Of a stretch of 64,000 nt of DNA, positions 35,831-45,802 are shown piece by piece. Positions within the stretch are counted from its first letter, which is position 1; the number at the start of each line of letters is the position of its first letter. Origin of the DNA: Crotalaria pallida. Taxonomy: Eukaryota; Streptophyta; Magnoliopsida; Fabales; Fabaceae. The notes below the pieces were generated by a model. The model was not told where the DNA came from. It did not search any database and worked only from the letters and a program-made list of their open reading frames with translations. The stretch is taken from positions 120,759,706-120,823,705 of the forward strand of contig CM075650.1 in the NCBI GenBank assembly GCA_037953625.1. The letters run 5' to 3'. The position numbers and the translations under genes were made by a program.

Positions 35831-36017
35831 GACACGTGTCAGGAATCGTGCCTAACGGAGCGTCGCCATTACTGCGACGTTGCTCGAGGTCCGTGATTCC
35901 AGCTACTCTGCGCCACGTGTCCCGGTATGTGTGGCTGCATGCTGGGCTGAGTCACTTGGGCCAGGCCCAAACTTCAAAATTGAGGGGGAAAACGGTTTCT
36001 CTTCCCCCTATATCATA
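35831..36017 (+). promoter_or_regulatory. Promoter of the E12 antisense gene
   Basis: Two G-box/ABRE-type elements, the perfect palindrome GACACGTGTC (35831-35840) and CCACGTGTC (35913-35921), precede a TATA-like TATATCATA (36009-36017). A CT-rich leader with repeated AGAAACCTTCTCTCTC follows (about 36020-36150). It lies just inside the 3' LTR and points into the element, opposite to gag. Function is inferred from motif type and order. Confidence 0.6.
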
Positions 36018-36247
36018 CAAAACCGCTTCTCCTTCTCTCTCTACCATACGAAAAAAACCTTCCTTCTCTCTCCATAGAAACCTTCTCTCTCTCCACAGAA
36101 ACTTTCCCTCTCTCTCAACAGAAACCTTCTCTCTCTTTCCTCATCGAACCCCACTCTGCTTCTCTGCCCTTCGCCTTCTTCTTCTCCAGCAGTGATTCCT
36201 TCTCACCTTGCAAGTCTCTAATTTCCTTCGCTCCTATTCTACTTAAG

Positions 36248-36498
36248 GTACTGTTCCACTTGTTTCTTCTTTTTCATTTCTGTTTCCTTCTTCCCTTTAG
36301 CTTTTGGTTCTTGTGGGGGTTAATATTTTTTGTTTTTATGTTTTTATGCCTTCGTTTTTCTGGAGGTGGGGTGATTTTCCTGGTTTATTTGGTTTCGTTT
36401 CTGGGGAATGATCTTGGGATTTTGGCCTTCTTTGAGTTGGGCGTGTTTTAGGATTTTTGGAGAGTTTTTTATTCGTGTTTTATGTTTTCATTTTTCAG
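36248..36498 (+). other. 5' UTR intron of the antisense gene
   Basis: Donor ACTTAAG|GTACTG (GT at 36248) and acceptor TTTCATTTTTCAG (to 36498), with the T-rich sequence usual for plant introns. The start codon follows 28 bases later. Confidence 0.6.
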
Positions 36499-36526
36499 AA
36501 AACCAAAGGAGTAGATTGGGTTCAGT

Positions 36527-38882
36527 ATGAGTAGGGAATGGTTTAGGAAATGGGCTGGGGTAGTCTCCCTGTCATCTAGCAGTAGTGAGGAGGAGGACGG
36601 CTCTTCCTCCTCGTCCTGTTCCTCCACGGAGGTAGACGAGGCGCTCCGTCGCCAAAGGGAGTATAGGCAGAAATATGAGAGACGGGTTCTGGAGGTTGAT
36701 CCCGTTGAGGTAATCTATCCTCGGGATTGGGAGGAGAAGAGAGAGTGGATACGGCAGTATGCCTGGGCCGAGTTCGTCGACGGTAGGGAGCTTGCTGACT
36801 TCGAGAGGATGGAGAAAGAGAGGGTGTACGAACGGGGGGTTCCTGTGGTGGAGGGGAGATGCTCGCCCCTCGGAACAACTTCGAGGGGGTTTTCTGGGGG
36901 GTTATTTTTTGTAACCCGTAAGACTAACACCGAGCTCCCCTGTTCTTCCACAGGTACCATGCCGCCCAGAAAGTGCGTCAGTCGACCTGAGCTTTATCCT
37001 GCGCCTTTTGACACCGATCAGTATGAGTGGGTCGACGTGGAGCCCAAAGGAGTCCAGTCTAGCTTCTGCTCCGAGGACAAGCTTGCCGAGGTGAAGAGAG
37101 CCATGCTGCCTTGCCCAGGGGATGCCACCGGGACTTCTTACGAAGTACTCCCCTGTTCAACAAATGACAGGATATGTAGCCGAACTGATAATAATTCCTT
37201 CTTCTTTTATGCCGACCTGATTCACAATCTCGGCGTGACCCTCCCGTTCACCGATCTGGAAATGAGGGTCTTGAACGAGCTCGGATTGGCTCCTTCACAA
37301 CTTCACCCCAATACTTGGTCGTTTCTCCGAGCATTTCAAAAGTACTGCGGAGCCAAGGGGTTGGTTTGTACGGTTCGGCTCTTCCTGTGGATGTACAACC
37401 CGTTCGTCAACAATAAAGACGGGGTCACTGGTCACCTTTGGGTATCGGCTAAGGCTCGAGCTCATTGTGGGTTATTCGGCATGTTCACCGATTCTTGGAA
37501 ACATTTTAAACCCAAGTTTTTTAAGTACAAGTATGTTGGAACGGGGTTTCCTTGGTTTCGGTCCGAGACGGGTCCGAGGTTCCCTTTGGAGTGGACCCCG
37601 GAGTTCTTCAATCGTCATATCAGCACGCCACAGCGGTGGTCGGGCGCAACACTTGACGCCGATGAGGCTGTAACGGCCCACCACTTCCAAACTGAGTACC
37701 GGGCTCGGAAATTCTAGCTCGATATTGGAGTTTTCATGAAGTGCCCTGACAACGAAGTCTTGACCAAAATTGGTATTTAACTTTACCCCTACACTTGTAT
37801 ATTTTCTTTCAACTTCCTTACTGATTTTGTTTTGTTCTTTTGCTTTTGCTTTCAGACGAACACTGGTCGGACATGTCGTCCAAGGCGCTCAAAGCAGCAT
37901 TGGAGGCCCGCAAGAGAAAGAGGTCGGAGAACCCTTCTGCTGAGACAGTGCCTGCTGAGACCTCTACCGATACGACCTCTACAGACTCGGCTCCTCTTCA
38001 TCCTACTCCTCATGCGGTGATTATTGCCCCACCTCCTCCTCAATCTTCGAGCCCGAGTGCCGAGGTGGTCCTTGTTGCGGATACCCCACCTTCATCGAGC
38101 GGTCCGAGGAGGGGAACTGATATGCTCCCGAGGCCGCCGACCACCATCGCCAACCTACGCTCAAAGATGCTCTTATAAAGATGTCGGGAGCAGAATGGAA
38201 AAAGACGGTCGAGGAGATGGCTTGTCAACTGAAGAGGGAAACAACCATGTTCAATGTGTTGGCCGAGGTTTCTGATGATGTGGCCGAGGGGGTGTCTCCA
38301 GCCAAGAAGAAGGCTCGATCCAACCTGGCGGCCGAGGTGGCTGATCTTAGGAATAGCAAAAATTCCGCTGATTAGAAACTAGCCGAGCTGGAAGAGAAGC
38401 ATCGCCAACAGATGGAGGAACTTCTGAAAAAACATGAAGAGGCCGTGGCCGAAATAAGGGAGGAAGCTCGGAAGTCGGAGGAGGCAGCTAAGGTGGAAGC
38501 CAAGGAGGATGGTCGGCAGGAGGGCCTGGCCGAGGTTGAAAAGGAGAGATCCATGCTGAAAAAGAGGGCTGCTCAAGCACTTAAGCACAAGATTGCGGCG
38601 TCCGAGGCCGACTTTGACTTTGAGAAGGGGGGAGGTAAAATCTTTGCCAGTGCCGTGGAGCAGATCCTCCACTTGAACCATGGGCTCCGAATTCGAGTCG
38701 TCGGCTCAAGTGCCGGGTTCGGGGTACATAATGGGAAAATGGTGGATTGGGAGAGGGATGGGGCCGAGGTTGACCTCGACCAACTTGAGGAGAACCTTCC
38801 CAATCCCTTGGCGGAGAAACCGGATGAGGAGTTCAACCCGAGCTCAGTTGTCCTTTCCGATGTCGAAGATGAAGCAGCATAA
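36527..38882 (+). pseudogene. E12 antisense ORF (gypsy-type transposon protein with coiled coil)
   Basis: Starts at ATG 36527. Part 1 (to 37715) has a Ser/Glu-rich N-terminus (about 15-35) and a central domain with LPFTDLEMRVLNELGLAPSQ and HPNTWSFLRAFQKYCG, matching the plant 'putative gypsy type transposon' domain. TAG at 37715-37717 interrupts it. The same frame continues (LDIGVFMKCPDNEVL) to an intron 37773-37855 that restores the frame into EHWSDMSSKALKAALEARKR. A one-base shift near 38170 and TAG at 38373 follow. The C-terminal half is a Glu/Lys/Ala-rich coiled coil (about 38380-38630), then an acidic tail ending 38882. Antisense extra ORFs of this kind are known in Tat-lineage elements; their role is unknown. 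Confidence 0.8.
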
Positions 38883-40162
38883 GTCCCTTATGCTGGGCAG
38901 CTTGGGATTTGTCTATGTTTTTTGTAACATGTTTGACGTTGTTGGTTTGTATTTCATGTTGCTGATTGTGTACAACATTTTCTTTCAATGCAAGTTCTTT
39001 TCAGTTTAACTTGTTGCATGTTGTTATTTTTATGCAAGTTTTGTATTTTAACTTGTTGCATACTCATGGTGTCCGAGGCCACTTTTATGCAAGTTCTTTC
39101 TTTGACTTGCTGCACAAATGCGAGTTTAGTAACTCATTGCATGTTTGCCAAGGGTGCCTTGGATCCGAGCTGCGACTCGATGTCGATTTATCAAGTGAAT
39201 TCGTGATGTAAAAAACGTAAGTCTTTGAGACTTGTTGCATTTTGTTTAAATAACCAAGTAAAAATGTTAGAATACAAGTCCTTTTTGACTTGTTGTATTC
39301 GGATATGATCGGAGTTTAAAAAATTCGGCATAAAACTTAATGTAACTAATTATGTTAAGCTCGGACAACTCAGTAAGTGCAGTAATCTTATAAGTTTTCC
39401 TTTGAAAAAAAGGTACTGTATATAAGAGCATACGGTAGGGATCTCGGATCTGCCCACCTTAGCCGAGGTGGGTGTCCTCGTCCCCGATGTGAAAGAGGTT
39501 GCTGAGTGAAGCTATGTGAAAACATTTCACAGCAAGCTGTACTTTATCGGGTGTCCCTTGTACACTGTGCATATGAGCCGATCTCATTTACAAGATGTTG
39601 GTTGTGCATAGCGCCATGCAACATTTAGGTGGCTAGTGCTAAATGAGAAGCTAGTACATACGTATATAAAACTGTGGCACTTGAGTACGGGCAAGTTTGT
39701 ACTTTTTCATTAACCATAAGGGTGGGTACATTGCCTTTCATGGAAATAAAGTGAGTATATCACAATGGAGTAGAACCTGAGTAGAATATGACTGGTAGAT
39801 GTAAACACATGAACAAAAACTAAAATAAAACTTAAATTTAAACTTTGGCCGAGGAAGCTGGTGACTGCTGAGGTAAACCTAATTGGAATAGGTTCTTAGT
39901 GTTGTAGAGTTCTGGGGATTCTTGAGCTCGGTTCCTTCGAGGGTTTCCCAGAGTAAGTTTCTGAAACGCCTCTGTTGGGGCCCTTTTAATTCCGAGTGCA
40001 CTTTCAGGAGGTCTTTTCCTCGGCTTGGTAGTGCTCGAACGAGGTGGACCGATGAGAGATACCGAGCTTGGGAGTTTTGCAAAATGCAGATTTGTTGATC
40101 TTGAAATACCAGAGCTCGAGAGTTTGGGGAGCTCGGCTCAAGGAGTGAATGGGGAACTCATT
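38883..40162. other. Spacer between convergent genes of E12
   Basis: Apart from the hairpin series, no coding domain is recognised. The RT-integrase part of a full Tat element would be expected near here and is absent. A CCGAGGTGGGTGTCCTCG-type hairpin lies near 39462-39482. Confidence 0.6.
38988..39299 (+). repeat. Series of five similar hairpins after the antisense gene
   Basis: Each has the form ATGCAAGT(T), a 5-15 base loop, then (A)ACTTGTTGCAT. They lie at 38988-39019, 39032-39061, 39087-39114, 39217-39240 and 39271-39299. In the last one both arms are changed together (ATACAAGTC with GACTTGTTGTAT). They start about 105 bases after the stop codon, probably in the 3' untranslated region. 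Confidence 0.75.
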
Positions 40163-41460
40163 TCAGCCCTCACCTCGGGCCAAAACAAAGCTGAGGGCGT
40201 GATCTCCAACAGTCAAGTAAATGAACAGATTCTCCCCCTGCGGAGGGCTGGAAGGGAAGAGAGATTTTCCTTTATTACACCTTGGATTTCTTGAGGGATG
40301 TTGGTACCTACTTTGACAGCCTTGCCAGGGCTGGAGGGATCGAGAAGGATTGTTGTCCATCCCCCTCGAGGGGAGGACCTAAAAACATCTTGTCTGACCT
40401 GAACATCAGTCAATAGAACTCTCCCTTTGGCCAATGTCTAATCGGTGAGCTCTTTCTGTTTCTTTTTTACTTCCCGTGGGCTCGCGTTGTAGCAGAGCCG
40501 GACTCTCACTTGGTCGGCCTTGACTGTGACGACCTTGTCGTCAGAACCGACAAATTTCATCGCTAAGTGAACCGTTGAAACCACTGCCCCGAAAGCTTGC
40601 AGGCAGGTTCGCCCTAGTATCACATTGTACGGGGACTCAGAATCAACAACCAAAAACTTGATGATCTCCGTTCGGGCCGAAGGCTGCTTGCCTAAGGTCA
40701 CCGGGAGGTGGATGGCTCCAAGGGGGCGAATCGCCTCACCTGTGAAGCTGATGAGATTGCCTTCAAATTGCACGAGGTCGGATGACCTCAGCTTCAGTGC
40801 CTGAAATGTATGAAGAAAGAGAATGTCGGCCGAGCTTCCTTGATCAATGAAAACTCGGGCGACTTCAAAATTGCCGATCAACGCCGTGATCACCATAGGG
40901 TCATTGTGATCTGGGATGAAGTCTTCCATGTCCTGGTTAGAAAAAATGATGGGGATGTTCCGAGATGGTTTTTTGTAGACGGGCTTGTGGTGAACAGCCA
41001 AGACCTGATTGACGTACCTTTTCCTTTCTGCCCTCTTCTCTCCGCCACCGGAAAAACCTCCCGAGATGGTTTCAACTCGGAAATTTTCCGGTGACTTATC
41101 CAGGTATTGAACTACGACCATGTTCACTCGCTGTGGTTCTTCTTCCTTCTTTTCCGGAGACGGGTCAGCTTTGGCTTTTCCTTTATCGTTGTCTGGGCTG
41201 CGAGACCTTCTTCGGCCTCTCCTCTCTACCGCTTCTCGCACATACTGTTGCAACTTGCCCCTTCTCACCATGTCTTCGATAACGTCTGGAAGCCAGGTGC
41301 ACTGATCGGTATGGTGGCCATACCCATCGTGGAAGTTGCAGTATTTAGATCTGTCCTTGATGTTATTTTGGTTCCTGAGGAAAGGTGGCCGAGGTATGCT
41401 CCTGAGTTCGGTTTGCATGGTCTCCCTCCAGACTTGTGACCTCGGAACCGTTAGGGGGGG
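40163..41460 (-). pseudogene. pro: E12 gag end, aspartic protease and pol remnant
   Basis: After the C-run the frame continues with a Tat-type knuckle (CNFHDGYGHHTDQC), a linker (VRRGKLQQYV) and an acidic-basic stretch. The protease follows: active site FIDQGSSADILF (the DQG form is usual in Tat elements), then VILGRTCLQAFGAVVS. An in-frame TAG at 40438-40440 interrupts it. The same frame goes on to 40213 (DPSSPGKAVKVGTNIP, the segment before RT) and is then shifted to 40163. RT, RNase H and integrase are missing. Confidence 0.85.
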
Positions 41461-42850
41461 TGTAAGAATCATACTTAGTGATGTAAGGGCGTCGGCGGTC
41501 GTCTTGCTGGCCGACGTGAGGGCGACCACGGTCTCCTTGATCTGCTCTTCCTCCTCTATCATCCCTGTTTCCGCGAGGGCGACCTCGGGGAAGGGCATTC
41601 TGTGAAGCAGCTTGAACGTTCTCCATCCTACTTGCCAGACCTTTGTTGAATTCCTCAAGGTTGATATATTTGTTGGATCGTTGCCTGAGTTCGGCCATGT
41701 CTCTCGGTGGCTTTCCTATCAGTGAGTCTTTGAACCCTCCTTCGGCCAATCCCTGGGTCAAAAGGAGGACGGCCACCTCAGGAGACAAGTTGGGAACTGA
41801 GCTGGATTCATTGTGAAATCTGTGCAGATAAGTACGTAGAGATTCGTCCAATTTTTGCATCACTGTTGCTAGTGTGTGGTCCGATCTGGGTTGCACACAG
41901 CTAGCAGTGTACCTGTTGAGAAATACTCGCTTCATTTCTGTCCCGTTGTTGACAGAATTCTTGGGTAACGTTGAGTACCATCGGAGGACTGGGGCTTGGA
42001 GGGTCATGGAGAAAGCTCGACACTTGAGCCGATCTCCTCCTCCATGGAAGTTGACAGCTCCCTCGTAAGAAAGAATATGCTCTTGAGGGTCTGTGAGGCC
42101 ATTATATCTGGGAATGTTGCTGGGTCCGAGGTACCCAGGTGGTGGTTCATAAGCCATGATGGCTAGTGTAAAAGGGTGTCCAGGATGGGAATCATTCGAA
42201 TCAGGTTGTTGCTGGTCAGGGGGTGGTGTTTGTGTAAGTTGTGTGACGACAGTATGCAGTGTTGTAAAGGTTTGCGGTGTCAATGGGGGTTGTGTTGGTG
42301 GAAGAGGTGGGGGAGGAGGAAGTTCGTTTTGGGCTCGAGCTTGAACAATGGCTCGTTCAGCCAAACGTTGCATAGTAACTTGCTGAAGATCAGCGATGGC
42401 TTTACCTTGCTGTTCTACGATCCTCATCTGTTGACTCATCAAGGATAGGAGCTCTGCATCTCGAGAGAGTGAAGATTGACGAGAGTGAGAGCGATGTGTA
42501 GTACTGACAGAGTGGGCACGTTCGCCACGGTGGCGGTGCTGTTCTGTGTTGGTTTCTCCGAGGTCGGAGCGTAGCTGCACGCGCCGACCTCCTCCCTGGT
42601 GCTGAGTTGGATTTGCAGTGTCTCCGGTGTGGATGGTGTAAGGTCCACTGTGGGTGTGCGTGAACTCTGGCGGTGGAGGTGGCGGTGGGGGCGGGGGTGG
42701 CGGCGGGGGAGGAGGTGGAGGTGGTGGAGGGGGTGGCTGTGGGGACCTTGCTGCTCTGTTTGCTTCCAGGTGCAAGCGCAAGTCCTCAGTTGACAACACC
42801 CTCCTTGGGCACCCCCTCCCCCTCCTCTGAACTGGTTGTGTCTCAGACAT
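41363..42850 (-). CDS. gag: E12 gag polyprotein, N-terminal and capsid part
   Basis: From the ATG at 42850 (MSETQPVQRRGRG) 495 codons are open; the frame is also open back to the primer site. After a basic start there is a run of 23 prolines (about residues 39-61) encoded by a GGN repeat on the plus strand. The Tat-type capsid domain follows, with MAYEPPPGYLGPSNIPRYNG, LRWYSTLP, LSPEVAVLLLTQGLAEGGFK and RQRSNKYINLEEFNKG. The C-terminus is Arg/Gly/Asp-rich. The natural continuation into the zinc knuckle is in another frame after a run of seven C (41454-41460), so this end is probably premature or reached by frameshifting. Confidence 0.9.
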   Translation of the reverse strand: MSETQPVQRRGRGCPRRVLSTEDLRLHLEANRAARSPQPPPPPPPPPPPPPPPPPPPPPPPEFTHTHSGPYTIHTGDTANPTQHQGGGRRVQLRSDLGETNTEQHRHRGERAHSVSTTHRSHSRQSSLSRDAELLSLMSQQMRIVEQQGKAIADLQQVTMQRLAERAIVQARAQNELPPPPPLPPTQPPLTPQTFTTLHTVVTQLTQTPPPDQQQPDSNDSHPGHPFTLAIMAYEPPPGYLGPSNIPRYNGLTDPQEHILSYEGAVNFHGGGDRLKCRAFSMTLQAPVLRWYSTLPKNSVNNGTEMKRVFLNRYTASCVQPRSDHTLATVMQKLDESLRTYLHRFHNESSSVPNLSPEVAVLLLTQGLAEGGFKDSLIGKPPRDMAELRQRSNKYINLEEFNKGLASRMENVQAASQNALPRGRPRGNRDDRGGRADQGDRGRPHVGQQDDRRRPYITKYDSYTPPNGSEVTSLEGDHANRTQEHTSATFPQEPK

Positions 42851-42886
42851 AGTAGAATCTTTTAGGTGGGGATGAAGTTTCTCTTT

Positions 42887-42903
42887 CCCCACAGACGGCG
42901 CCA
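42887..42903 (-). other. Primer binding site of E12
   Basis: On the minus strand TGGCGCCGTCTGTGGGG lies one base after the 5' LTR end. The TGGCGCCGT core is the kind of primer site common in Tat/Athila elements, not the tRNA-Met type used by E2 and E7. Confidence 0.85.
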
Positions 42904-42904
42904 A

Positions 42905-43452
42905 TGTGATGTCCTAGACGGAGAGGTCCTCCAAGGGTTAGGGAAGAAGACCTTCAAAGGAGCCTCTGTCTAGAGTTTCTGTGTGATGTTTGGTGGGAGT
43001 CCTTAAGTGGCTAAAGAGAGAGCCAAGAAGTAACCCTAATCACTTGTGTGTGAGGGTGATAATTAGGGTTAGAGGACGTACCTGAGCCCCATGTAGTATG
43101 GAGCTACTTATAGGGGGGAGCTGGTTGCCCTAATGGGCCTGCTTGGGGCCCAAGTAGGGCCAGCCTGTACTGAGCTTTGAGTAGATGAGCTGTCCTTGTG
43201 GATAAGGTGAGACACGTCATTCTGTCCTTGGTATCGGATTCTGAGGGAGGTGTCGGACTCCGGGAGGTGTCAGACTCTGTGTGGTGTCGGACAAGGAGGT
43301 CGGACCTAGGTAAGAGCATGAGGTCGGCCCGTGTCTGATGTCTGTTCGGCCGTTGAGCTTTGAGCTCGGCCCAGCACACAGAGGGCTTCTTATAGGGCCG
43401 TGAGGCCTTAAGCGAGGGTTCTGAGGATCTCGGCTAGGCCGAGTCCACCACA
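42905..43452 (-). repeat. 5' LTR of E12 (548 bp)
   Basis: Same layout as the 3' LTR. It is longer because of one extra 17-bp copy in the GAGGTGTCGGACTC repeat (about 43246-43275). TATA-like CTATAAGTAG at 43113-43104 on the minus strand. Confidence 0.93.
43104..43113 (-). promoter_or_regulatory. TATA box of the E12 5' LTR
   Basis: CTATAAGTAG on the minus strand, preceded by a CCCCCC run and followed by the conserved GGGGCTCAGGTACG. It is identical in the other LTR (35223-35232). Confidence 0.65.
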
Positions 43453-45119
43453 AGAATGAATTTTTAATTGAAGAATTTAGTACATGCATGTGATGATCTA
43501 GTGATCAAGAGTATGCTTTAATGTTTGTTTTGATTTTTCCCTTAAAACCTTGATTTTTAGTTCTTGAATATTAATGCATTCTTAAGATCTACTAATTTTA
43601 GATATGTGCATGTCTAGGTCTAGGATAGTTTGATTTGATTTTTGTGTTGATTTGTATGTATATGTGTAACTATTTTTAATTAATTCGGAGTTGAATAACT
43701 ATTTTTAATCATGATGTTTTTGCCTCAGTCCAACAACAGTACCGTTTGTCTTTTCATGTGAAACCTAATTTGAAACCTAGCTTAGGATTGTTTAAATGGC
43801 CTGAAAATTTTATATATTGAACTTTGGCATGTATGTGTATGTTCTGGAAATTTTGAAGATTAAACAAATTGATTTGATTTAGTTTTGGATTTTATCTTTT
43901 GTGTTTCACCTTTAATCACACTAGGATTCCATTTGAATGTTTTTGATGAACATGAATTTTTATACTTGATGTTATGACTTGGTTGCCTTGTATGTAATTA
44001 TGATGCCTTGAAAGGATTGAATGAGTGATTGTTTGATGATATGTTTAGGTTATGCATGAATAAATTAGTTAACCAAAGTGTTGTTTTTGATTTTGTAATT
44101 GGTTGTGAAAATTAGTTGGTATTGAAATAATTTATTCTTGATATAATTGAAAAACCTTGGACTTAGTGGTTGCTGCCCTTAATTCATTTCACAATGTTAA
44201 GTATTAAAAATAAATCATTTAGGTGTTTATTTTATAGCAAAGTATTATATGAATTAAAGAATGATTTTTCGGTGTTTTCGGATTTTCTGAAAAGTAATTT
44301 ATGGACTTGTGTAATTGCTGTCCAGAATCTATTTAAATCGTTTTTCAATCCTAAAAAATTTATTTGGTTGGTTTAAAGTTTAAGTTTTAAGTGGTAATTA
44401 AATTGAGAAAGGTTTGATTTGAGAAAGTTTTAACGATTTACGATTTTCTGACGAGAAATAAAAAGAGTTTTCGAAAACGCGTTTTGATAATAAGTATGAC
44501 GATTATTAAAATAGACTTGTAACGTTAGTATCATCTATTTAGCACAAGGTACGTATAAGTTGAGAAGCAGAACGGTCGACTTGTTGGGAAGGACACACAA
44601 TGATTTCAGATGCTGGAGTGAGAGGTGAGAGATGCAGTAGGCCTAGGTCATCGTGACGCGTAGACTCAGTTCTAAACTGAGTACATCGAGTCTAATTAGA
44701 GTAATTGTAGTATGTTACATGCTGCATTATCATATGTGATACATATATGTGTTAGATGTTTTCCTGTTTTGTTAAATATGTTGCATGATTGAATTTATTA
44801 TGGACTGGATATCTTTGTGATTATTATATTCTGTCTGGAAAATCTAGAAGTGTGATGAATGATAATAAGAATCAGGAAAAGAGTAAGACTCGAAGTTAAA
44901 TAGAAAAGTTGAATGTGATTATATGTGGTAATGAGAAAGAGTAAGACTTGAGAAGTATGAGAAAGAAATAAGATGAGTAAAGTGTAAAAGATATACAGAG
45001 TTGAGATTTGAAAGAGAACGTGGTTGTGAAAGTGAGATGTGGTTTGAGTGGAGATGTGATTCCTCGTTCATGTTTTTGGAAAGAAGCCTCGTGTTGAGTT
45101 GAGCTTTCTCCTCCATTAG

Positions 45120-45345
45120 CACTCATCCAAAAATGTGACTTTTTTTGAAAAAGGTTTTGAAAAGAGATTTTTGAAAAGCTTTTGTGAAAATAATATTTTT
45201 GTGAAGGTTTTTGGAAACATTATTTTTGAAAAAGTTTTGTGAAAGGATTTATGAAATGAGGTTTATGAAATGTTTTGTGAAGCAAAAGTTTTGTGAAATC
45301 ATGTTTTCGAAAAAGTATTGCGAAAAGGTATTTTGAGAAAGACGA
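45120..45345. repeat. Degenerate TTTTGAAAAG-type array in E11
   Basis: Words such as TTTTTGAAAAAGGTTTTG, TTTTGTGAAA and ATTTTTGAAAAG repeat at 15-30 bp spacing. E13 has an equivalent array at about 55320-55720. Confidence 0.75.
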
Positions 45346-45698
45346 GGAAAAGATGCTGATGATGTTGATGAGAAATATGCTGAGAATGAGTTTATGAGAA
45401 TCATGATAGTGAGTTGAAAGTGATTTGGGGCATGATGCCGTTGAGATTTAGGGGGACGGATTGCGATTAGTGGTCGGGCTTCGTTGAAGGGATGCACTAA
45501 GGATGAGCCGACTGTTAGGATTAAGCCGCTAATTAAAACATTAAAACTTTAAAAGACTTTAAAAGACATTTATATACGCGGTGAGGTATGAGTGTCGTAT
45601 CGAAGTAGTGGAGAGGAAGATACTATGAGTATCTGCGGATACTCAGGTGGGGATTGCAGGAGGGGAGGGCAAGGACGGTGAAACGTCAAGAAGCCTAT

Positions 45699-45802
45699 AG
45701 TATATTTCTAGGCGGAACGAATTCCACATGTGGCGTACTAACGTGGTAGGGACTGTGTCTAATGTCGTGGCAAGTTCCGCATCGCGAACTAGAAATTATA
45801 CT
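45699..45802 (+). other. Long conserved hairpin in E11
   Basis: The 5' arm (45699-45718: AGTATATTTCTAG then GCGGAAC) pairs with the 3' arm (45774-45802: GTTCCGC, an eight-base bulge, then CTAGAAATTATACT). The loop is about 55 bases. Another perfect 7-bp hairpin, GAGTATC TGCG GATACTC, lies just upstream near 45625. Both are conserved in E13. Confidence 0.75.

Larger units (their letters stand above)
35024..43452 (-). mobile_element. E12: complete non-autonomous Tat-type Ty3/gypsy element with an antisense gene
   Basis: LTRs at 35024-35554 (3') and 42905-43452 (5'), ends TGTGATG and CCACCACA as read on the plus strand. The 5-bp target duplication AGAAT at 35019-35023 and 43453-43457 is perfect. 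On the minus strand the order is 5' LTR, primer site, gag, protease and a short pol remnant. Reverse transcriptase and integrase are absent. A gene on the opposite strand fills the space next to the 3' LTR. The LTRs differ at about 8 of 310 compared positions, so it is young and at the top of its stack. Confidence 0.93.
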
